Position numbers and translations under genes: made by a program. This document shows, one piece after another, positions 31,344 to 37,041 of a stretch of 37,041 nt of DNA (positions are counted from its first letter, which is position 1; every line of letters begins with the position of its first letter). Origin of the DNA: Microcoleus sp. EPA2 (lineage in GTDB: Bacteria > Cyanobacteriota > Cyanobacteriia > Cyanobacteriales > Microcoleaceae); assembly GCA_020882975.1 (NCBI GenBank), contig JAHRFD010000036.1, positions 8,110 through 45,150 on the forward strand. The letters run 5' to 3'. The notes beneath the pieces were generated by a model. That model had not been told where the DNA came from, ran no database searches, and worked only from the letters and a program-made list of their open reading frames with translations.

Positions 31344-33100
31344 GAAGGCTTTCCTAAAGGTGAAGGATTGATGTCTGCTGGTACTGTGGTCGGTGCGGGT
31401 TCAAATTTGCCACTGCTAATTTCATATCCTTCGGCAATTGGTCCTAAAGCTAGCACTGGGAAAAAGGTTAATGCGCCTAGAATTAAGATTACTCCAGCGG
31501 TGACGCTGGTGAATAACACTGAGTCGGTTCTGAGAGTTCCTGTTGTTTCTGGTACTGGTTGTTTGTTGGTCATGCTGTCTGCTAACAGCAGCAGTGCCAC
31601 AATCGGAACATAGCGCCCTAAGAGCATACTAAAACAGGTGGTTAAATTCCACCAGATTCCGGTAGCTGCTGGTTGAGAGTCTGCCAATCCTTCAAAACCT
31701 GAACCGTTGTTGGCGGCGGCCGAAGCGTATTCGTACATCACCTGGGAAATGCCGTGAAATCCGGGATTACTGATGCCGCTTAAGCTGTTGGGAAATGCCA
31801 GGGTAATTGCGCCGGGAATTAAAACGGCGATGGGATGAATTAACAGCACAACGCTGGCTAAAACTATTTCCGGCTTTTCTATCTTTCTGCCTAAAAATTC
31901 TGGGGTTCTTCCCACCATTAATCCGGTGAGAAACACACTCAAAATTAAGTAGATAAATAGGTAAGCTGTTCCCGTTCCTTGTCCGCCCCAAACGATTTGG
32001 AGAAACAAGTTAAATAAAGTAGCAAAACTGCCGGGAGGCATTAAAGAATCGTGCATTCCGTTGACCGCACCGCACATTGTGCCTGTTGTAGTCACTGCCC
32101 AAAGGGCGGTTTGGGCCCAGCCAAATCTAATTTCTTTTCCTTCTAAATTTGGCTGCACTGAGCCTAGTAATTTGTTGATAAGAGGATTGCCTTGGAATTC
32201 GCCTACTGCTGCAATGCCAATCAAGACAACGTAGATGCTAAAAACCATCCAAAAAATTAGCCAGCCTTGTTTTTTGTTATTGGCAAATATGCCGTAAGTA
32301 TGAATTAGTGCTGCCGGAATTGAAACCATGGCTATGGTTTCCAGCAGGTTAGTAAAAGGGTTGGGGTTTTCATAGGGGTGAGCCGAGTTAATGGCAAAGA
32401 ATCCGCCGCCATTTTCTCCTAGTTGTTTGATGCTTTCAAAATGAGCAACTGGGCCGCGGGCTATTACTTGGGTGCTGCCTTCTAAGGTGGTGGCAACTGC
32501 TGGACCTGCTAGGGTTTCTGGTACGCCATTAATTAGTAGAAGCAAGCCAAGTATTAACGAAAGTGGTAGCAAAATACGGGTGATAGATTGAATTAAATCG
32601 ATGTAAAAGTTGCCTAGTCCCCTACCTGTTAATCCTCGAATAAATGCAATGCCTACTGCTAAACCTGTGGCGGCTGACGTGAACATTAAAAAGCCTAGAG
32701 TTAACTGGGATAGGTAAGTAAATGTTGTCTCGCCGGAGTAATGCTGTTGGTCGGTATTGGTGAGGAATGAAATAGTTGTGTGCAGGGCGGTATCCCAGGT
32801 TGGTGTACCTAAGCCGGTAGGATTTAAAGGGAGCAATCCTTGAAGCATGAAAATGAGGAAAACAAATATGCCCATGGCGATATTGCTGTAGAATACCGAT
32901 CGCGCATATTGCCAACCTGTCATTGAATCTGCCAAGCGAATATTGCCAGCTTGATAGATGAGTTGTTCTAGGGGTTTAGCGGCGCGATCGAGGATGGTTG
33001 CTTCTCCCATGTATACTCGTGCCATGTAATTGCCAAAAATCGGGGCGATCGCTACTACTATGATTAGCGTTAAGGCGATTTGAATTAATCCTTCAATCAT
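31322..33100 (-). CDS. kdpA: K+-transporting ATPase subunit A
   Basis: The 592-residue channel-like subunit binds and conducts K+. Four selectivity-filter regions are visible: SFLTNTDQQHYSGE (residues about 111-124), GENGGGFFAINSAHPYENPN, TTTGTMCGAVNGMHDS, and SAAANNGSGFEGLADS. It has ten or so TM helices. Compared with the usual length near 560, the protein carries a C-terminal tail of about 35 residues after LALGPIAEG, rich in Pro/Ser, whose final residues are encoded by the C-rich repeat at 31313-31343. It is the first gene of the kdp operon, divergent from the kinase/regulator pair with 251 bp between them. Confidence 0.96.
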   Translation of the reverse strand: MIEGLIQIALTLIIVVAIAPIFGNYMARVYMGEATILDRAAKPLEQLIYQAGNIRLADSMTGWQYARSVFYSNIAMGIFVFLIFMLQGLLPLNPTGLGTPTWDTALHTTISFLTNTDQQHYSGETTFTYLSQLTLGFLMFTSAATGLAVGIAFIRGLTGRGLGNFYIDLIQSITRILLPLSLILGLLLLINGVPETLAGPAVATTLEGSTQVIARGPVAHFESIKQLGENGGGFFAINSAHPYENPNPFTNLLETIAMVSIPAALIHTYGIFANNKKQGWLIFWMVFSIYVVLIGIAAVGEFQGNPLINKLLGSVQPNLEGKEIRFGWAQTALWAVTTTGTMCGAVNGMHDSLMPPGSFATLFNLFLQIVWGGQGTGTAYLFIYLILSVFLTGLMVGRTPEFLGRKIEKPEIVLASVVLLIHPIAVLIPGAITLAFPNSLSGISNPGFHGISQVMYEYASAAANNGSGFEGLADSQPAATGIWWNLTTCFSMLLGRYVPIVALLLLADSMTNKQPVPETTGTLRTDSVLFTSVTAGVILILGALTFFPVLALGPIAEGYEISSGKFEPAPTTVPADINPSPLGKPSIPLNPP

Positions 33101-33166
33101 AAGGGAGTCAATACTTTCTTAAAAATGCAGTCTACTTTTAACAATCAATATACTTGAAGTTAGGGT

Positions 33167-33181
33167 GGTTGATAATCAACC
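33167..33181. promoter_or_regulatory. Candidate operator GGTTGATAATCAACC upstream of kdpA
   Basis: This perfect 6-3-6 dyad lies 67-81 bp upstream of the kdpA start, inside the 251-bp divergent region shared with the kinase gene. The position suits a response-regulator site. That it is bound by the adjacent NarL-type regulator is only an inference. Confidence 0.35.
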
Positions 33182-33351
33182 CCCAGGTATAAGTTGCTGT
33201 TTACCAATTATGTATAACTGCTATATATTTTAGTAGGAAACCAATGTTTAGATTTTTTAAACTACCTATACTTAGAGATATATTTTGGATCTCAACGCGG
33301 GCTATTTGCGTCAAAATTAATGAAATATACCGATAAAATATGGATTAATTA

Positions 33352-34455
33352 ATGATGTTAAAAAAAATATTTAAAATCAAGGAAAACTTGGCTCTGGGAG
33401 AGAAATATTGGCGGGGGCGATGGTCGATCGCTATTTTATTTACCATTGTGGTAGCACTAGAATTTAGCACGCCTTCGGAATATTTATTTGGATATTTATA
33501 TACTGGACCGATTTTAATGGCAAACTCGCGCCTGAGTCGGTTGGGTAAGTTGCAAATTACCCTGGTAGCGGCGCTATTGACTCTGTTGAATTTGGTTCTT
33601 CCTTATGGAGAAAAGATCGCCCTAGCAACTGTAGCAAATAGGGCGATCGCCGTCATGGCTTTGGGGGTGACAGGCTATTTGAGCGATCGCAATCAGCAGT
33701 ACGAAGAGGCGATCGCCCTTACCAAAGCGCAATTGCAGTCGCAGCAACAATTAGCTAGCATCCGAGAAGATTTTGTCTCTACTTTGAGTCATGATTTAAA
33801 AACGCCGATGCTGGGGGCTATCGAGACTATTAAAGCTTTTAAACAGGCCAAATTTGGCGATGTGACTTCTACTCAGCAAAAAGTTTTGGAAACCATGACG
33901 CGATCGCACAAAATGACTTTACAATTAGTAGAAACCATGCTGGATGTTTACCGCAACGATACTGAAGGTTTAAAACTACAGCTTGCTCCGGTAAATTTAG
34001 TAACTTTAGCAGAAGAAGTAATTGCCACTCTCATCGATTTATCGGCGGCGCGTCGAGTTTACATTAATATTAGTTACGGAGAATCAGATTTTCGTCGCTC
34101 TTTGTGGGTAAAAGGCGATGCAGTACAACTTCAGCGCGTTTTTGTGAATTTATTGACCAATGGGATCAATCATTCCCCTCGTGGTGGTAAAGTAGAAGTG
34201 GTGATGGAATTTTATTCAAGTTATCAGATCGTGAAAGTTATTGATAGCGGGTTGGGAATTACCGCAGAGGAACTGCCGCACTTGTTCGAGCGTTTTTATC
34301 AAGGAAATGGCGATCGGCAAGCTAAAGGAGCGGGATTGGGGTTATACTTATCTCGCCAAATTATTGACGCCCACGGAGGTATAATTTGGGCAGAAAATAA
34401 ATTGCCTCACGGTGCTTTATTTGGATTCCGACTCCCTGCGATCCCAGAGAAATGA
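33352..34455 (+). CDS. Membrane sensor histidine kinase, divergent from kdp operon
   Basis: The 367-residue product has an N-terminal membrane domain of three or four helices (SIAILFTIVVALEFSTP; FGYLYTGPILMANS; LQITLVAALLTLLNLVL; VANRAIAVMALGVTGYL), then a coiled linker and a complete kinase core: H-box STLSHDLKTPM (H147), N-box FVNLLTNGINHS, G1 VIDSGLGI and G2 GAGLGLYLS. There is almost no periplasmic loop, so it probably senses a signal within or near the membrane. Its stop overlaps the regulator start (ATGA at 34452-34455), so the two are translationally coupled. Next to a kdpD that lacks a kinase core, it is a candidate K+-related sensor. The signal itself is not shown. Confidence 0.92.
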   Translation: MMLKKIFKIKENLALGEKYWRGRWSIAILFTIVVALEFSTPSEYLFGYLYTGPILMANSRLSRLGKLQITLVAALLTLLNLVLPYGEKIALATVANRAIAVMALGVTGYLSDRNQQYEEAIALTKAQLQSQQQLASIREDFVSTLSHDLKTPMLGAIETIKAFKQAKFGDVTSTQQKVLETMTRSHKMTLQLVETMLDVYRNDTEGLKLQLAPVNLVTLAEEVIATLIDLSAARRVYINISYGESDFRRSLWVKGDAVQLQRVFVNLLTNGINHSPRGGKVEVVMEFYSSYQIVKVIDSGLGITAEELPHLFERFYQGNGDRQAKGAGLGLYLSRQIIDAHGGIIWAENKLPHGALFGFRLPAIPEK

Positions 34456-35144
34456 AACCAGCTTATCCCTTGCGAATTCTGTTAGTTGAAGATGACGAAC
34501 TGTTTCGTTTAGGGCTGCAAACCAGATTGCAGCAAGAAAATTGCTTGCAAGTAATTGCGGAAGCCGAAGATGGCGAAACAGCGGTAGAATTGACTCAGGA
34601 ACACTTACCGGATGTGGTGGTTCTCGATGTGGGTTTGCCGGGAATTGGTGGCATTGAAGCTTGTCGCCAAATTAAACAACGACATCCAGCAATTCCAGTT
34701 TTAATTTTAACATCTCATTCTCAAAAATCCTTAATTGAAAGATTGATTGCAGCGGGGGCTCAGGGCTATTGTCTCAAGGGAATTGCGGCGGAAACTTTGG
34801 TGTTAGCAATTCGCTCGGTAGCGGCGGGTGCTTCCTGGTGGGATCGGGCCGCCACTGCGGAAATTAGGGCGGTTTTTGCTAATCCTGAACCTGTTAAAAA
34901 TAGCCCTAAATCGGAAGTTTTGGAAAATCCGCTGACGAAGCGAGAACAGGAAATTTTAGCTTTAGTGGCGGGGGGTAAAAGCAATCAGGAAATTGCTCAA
35001 ATATTGTATATTGCTCCAGGGACTGTGCGGGTTCACGTTCATGCGATTTTGCAAAAGTTGGAAGTGCGCGATCGCACTCAAGCTGCTGTACTTGCGATTC
35101 AGAAGGGATTGGTAGCAGAAGAACTTTTAGCGATGGAACCTTAA
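34452..35144 (+). CDS. NarL/FixJ-family response regulator
   Basis: The 230-residue product has a receiver domain with acidic residues EDD, phosphoacceptor D59 in VVLDVGLPG, the TSHS switch and K109, then a LuxR/NarL-type HTH: LTKREQEILALVAGGKSNQE, then APGTVRVHVHAILQKLEVRD. It is translated with the upstream kinase (4-bp overlap) and should be its cognate regulator. Kdp systems normally use an OmpR-type KdpE; no OmpR-type regulator occurs here, so if this pair controls kdp it is an alternative wiring. The C-terminus (QKGLVAEELLAMEP) is family-typical. Confidence 0.94.
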   Translation: MKPAYPLRILLVEDDELFRLGLQTRLQQENCLQVIAEAEDGETAVELTQEHLPDVVVLDVGLPGIGGIEACRQIKQRHPAIPVLILTSHSQKSLIERLIAAGAQGYCLKGIAAETLVLAIRSVAAGASWWDRAATAEIRAVFANPEPVKNSPKSEVLENPLTKREQEILALVAGGKSNQEIAQILYIAPGTVRVHVHAILQKLEVRDRTQAAVLAIQKGLVAEELLAMEP

Positions 35145-35497
35145 AATGGCGAGTTGGGTAAGGTAGTTTTGGGTTGTTGAAATAAATAAATTACTTGCTC
35201 AACTAGCAGCTACAAAATCCATCTGTTGCAGCTTCATAAAACATCACGATTATACCTGTCTCAAAAAGACCGTCAATAACAAGCTTTCCAGTCGGTTTCA
35301 CATTGCCAGAAACTCCATAACAACTATGATGCCTGTTCCACATTGTCAGACTGTCAATCACAGGCTTTCCGGCCTGTTCCAGATTAATTATGAAGATGTC
35401 TCTTATTTACCGTTGATGTTGATAGTTTACTGATGACAGTAACCCTAGAAATTTGCTAAGTTTGGCAGGCATTAATTCAGTATTTTCATCTACCTTT
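35145..35497. other. Intergenic region with degenerate GCCTGTTCCA repeats
   Basis: The 353 bp contain no gene. GATGCCTGTTCCACATTGTC at 35328-35347 belongs to the family seen after msrA (8229) and before ictB (9653). A degenerate duplication is visible: GTCAATAACAAGCTTTCCAG near 35273 and GTCAATCACAGGCTTTCCGG near 35353, about 80 bp apart. The upstream region of the surface-protein gene (35400-35497) shows no clear promoter boxes. Confidence 0.6.
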
Positions 35498-37041
35498 ATG
35501 TCTATTATGCCAGACAGTATTAGTTTAGTTGCCACGACGATCGCCTTTATCGACAGTGCCCTGGACGATCGCCAAACTCTTCACAACGGTATCGCACCGG
35601 GGACAGAAGTAATTAGCCTCAATCGAGTACGGAATGGGGTAGAACAAATTACTAAAGCACTAGCAAGTCGCAGTGGTATTACCAGCATTCACATCATCTC
35701 CCACGGTAGCCCTGGTAGTTTGCAGCTAGGGGCAACTAAATTAAGCTTGACAAATTTAAAAAGCTATGCTAAGCAATTGCAGCAGTGGTCAACAGCCCTG
35801 GTAGAAAATGCAGAGATTTTGCTGTACGGGTGCGAGGTAGCGGCGGGCGAGGCGGGCGCTAACTTCGTGCAGCAAATCAGTCTGTTAACCAAGGCAAAAA
35901 TTGCGGCTTCTAGCACGCCTGTAGGCAGCGCAGCCTTGGGCGGAGACTGGGAACTAGATTATACAACGGGGTCGGTGTCTTCTGGGTTGGCGATCGACCC
36001 AGCCACCAGAACGGCTTATCAATTTACCTTCCCCCAAACCCTCTACGACGGCACAAACTATCCACCACCAGCAACAACACCAGGCATCGGGACAGCAGCC
36101 GGTACTCAATTACCTTACGGACAAGTTCCTCTGCCTCCCCCAGCCGGTTCAGGTCTCATACCGGCTGGTGCCTTCTCGCCCAACACGGGTATTGATACTT
36201 CTACCGTGAATACCCCTGCTAGCAATGCAGGCTATGCAGGCTATACCAACTACCGATACACTCCTACTCCTGCGCCAGGAACATTTGCTCAACTCAATGC
36301 AAGTTTCCCCGCACTCGATCGCACCAACGGCTATAGCGTGTCTTTCAACGTTGCAGTGACGGCGGAAACCAGTAATAGTGACGATCGCGCCGGTTTCAGT
36401 ATCATCGCCATTAGCAGCGACGCTCAAAATGGCATTGAACTCGGTTTCACCAACCGTAACCTAGGCACCAACGGAGGCATTTTTGCTCAAAACGGCGGTA
36501 CAGCAGCATCAGTTCCCGCCCTGTTTACTCGCGGGGTAAATGCGAATCTTAACATCAGCACTGCTACCGACTACAAACTGGTAGTTCAAGGCAGCACTTA
36601 CACCTTGTTTGCCGGTGGTGTAGCAATACCAAGCCTGACGAATCAGCCGCTGCGGAACTATACGGCATTTAATCCAACAACCAGCCAGCCAGCTTTACCC
36701 TACAATCCTTACACGCAGCCAAGCTTTTTATTTTTCGGCGACGCCACGGATCAAGCAAGTGCCACTTTTACTCTCGGCAACATCTCGGTTAATAACTTCC
36801 CGGTGGCAAATCCTGACACCTATATTACCCTGCACGATAAAGTTCTCAACGGACTTCCATCCGTCTTAAGCAACGACACCGACGCCAATAGCGACCCGCG
36901 GAGTGCTAGTTTACTCACAGGCCCGACTAACGGTACGATCGCCTTTAATCCCTCCGGTGAGTTCACTTACACCCCCAAGGCAGGCTTTGTCGGAATTGAT
37001 ACCTTCACCTACAGTGTGAGCGACGGGGCAGCCACAGTCCC
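35498..37041 (+). CDS. Large DUF4347 surface protein with cadherin/Ig-like domain, partial (3' end beyond window)
   Basis: The frame opens at the ATG at 35498 and runs 514 codons to the window edge without a stop. Residues about 5-165 form a DUF4347 domain (SIHIISHGSPGSLQLGATKL; ILLYGCEVAAGEAGANFVQQ; LGGDWELDY). Residues about 190-430 are Gly/Asn/Thr-rich and beta-like (NGYSVSFNVAVTAE; FLFFGDATDQASATFTLGNI), perhaps a lectin-like sandwich. From about 440, LNGLPSVLSNDTDANSDP through FTYTPKAGFVGIDTFTYSVS matches the Big_9/cadherin-like repeat of giant bacterial adhesins. No Sec signal peptide is seen, fitting type I secretion, typical for such proteins. An ATG at 35507 is an alternative start. 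Total size is unknown. Confidence 0.85.
   Translation, partial: MSIMPDSISLVATTIAFIDSALDDRQTLHNGIAPGTEVISLNRVRNGVEQITKALASRSGITSIHIISHGSPGSLQLGATKLSLTNLKSYAKQLQQWSTALVENAEILLYGCEVAAGEAGANFVQQISLLTKAKIAASSTPVGSAALGGDWELDYTTGSVSSGLAIDPATRTAYQFTFPQTLYDGTNYPPPATTPGIGTAAGTQLPYGQVPLPPPAGSGLIPAGAFSPNTGIDTSTVNTPASNAGYAGYTNYRYTPTPAPGTFAQLNASFPALDRTNGYSVSFNVAVTAETSNSDDRAGFSIIAISSDAQNGIELGFTNRNLGTNGGIFAQNGGTAASVPALFTRGVNANLNISTATDYKLVVQGSTYTLFAGGVAIPSLTNQPLRNYTAFNPTTSQPALPYNPYTQPSFLFFGDATDQASATFTLGNISVNNFPVANPDTYITLHDKVLNGLPSVLSNDTDANSDPRSASLLTGPTNGTIAFNPSGEFTYTPKAGFVGIDTFTYSVSDGAATV

Noticed and set aside
33101..33351. Possible c-di-AMP (ydaO-type) riboswitch before kdpA
   Set aside because: The region is AT-rich and the conserved ydaO sequence blocks are not visible; only a short dyad is supported.
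1..37041. tRNA, rRNA or transposase genes
   Set aside because: I found no cloverleaf-like sequence with the TTCRA signature, no rRNA-like stretch and no transposase-like protein; only non-coding dispersed repeats are present.

Overview
The window is chromosomal DNA from a filamentous, non-marine cyanobacterium of the Microcoleus/Oscillatoria/Tychonema kind. The evidence is the very frequent HIP1 palindrome GCGATCGC; cyanobacterial marker genes (ferredoxin sulfite reductase, the NDH-1 assembly factor CRR7, IctB, an apocarotenoid oxygenase, the rpmG-rpsR-RNase cluster, a kdp operon with a short KdpD); and many heptanucleotide tandem arrays of the STRR type. The genus is an inference. No transposase, integrase, CRISPR array, tRNA or rRNA was found.

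Layout. 1-5.2 kb: a 16S rRNA methyltransferase gene (rsmE) running off the left edge and carrying three in-frame 42-bp repeats, sulfite reductase with an RHH-like tail, CRR7, a zinc-ribbon membrane protein and a GT4 glycosyltransferase. 5.6-9.6 kb: serS, a 45-residue protein gene, msrA, and a run of three small envelope-type genes (one-TM protein, YtxH, DUF948). 9.7-17.2 kb, all on the minus strand: ictB, a histidine-kinase-like protein lacking the phosphoacceptor His, an acyltransferase, then the rpmG-rpsR-RNase II/R cluster and an RDD protein. 17.4-26.3 kb: a GDSL hydrolase, a DUF4436 protein, an apocarotenoid oxygenase, a folate-biopterin-type transporter, a small three-gene unit (56-aa secreted peptide, cupin, methyltransferase), a membrane protein of unknown function and a CPA1 antiporter.

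26.7-35.1 kb: a potassium-uptake locus. kdpA-kdpB-kdpG-kdpC-kdpD lies on the minus strand. A histidine kinase and a NarL-type regulator are transcribed divergently from it. KdpD here is only the N-terminal ATP-binding/USP part with no kinase core, so the adjacent kinase/regulator pair is a natural candidate for the missing signalling output. KdpG ends in what looks like a complete KdpF. 35.5 kb to the right edge: the start of a large surface protein with DUF4347 and cadherin/Ig-like domains, cut by the window end.

The most unusual signal is repeat architecture. Heptamer arrays begin exactly at the stop codons of several genes; in three genes the TAG stop sits at the same position of the first heptamer. 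A C-rich palindromic element enters coding sequence in rsmE and in the kdpA tail, and forms a long inverted repeat between kdpA and kdpB.
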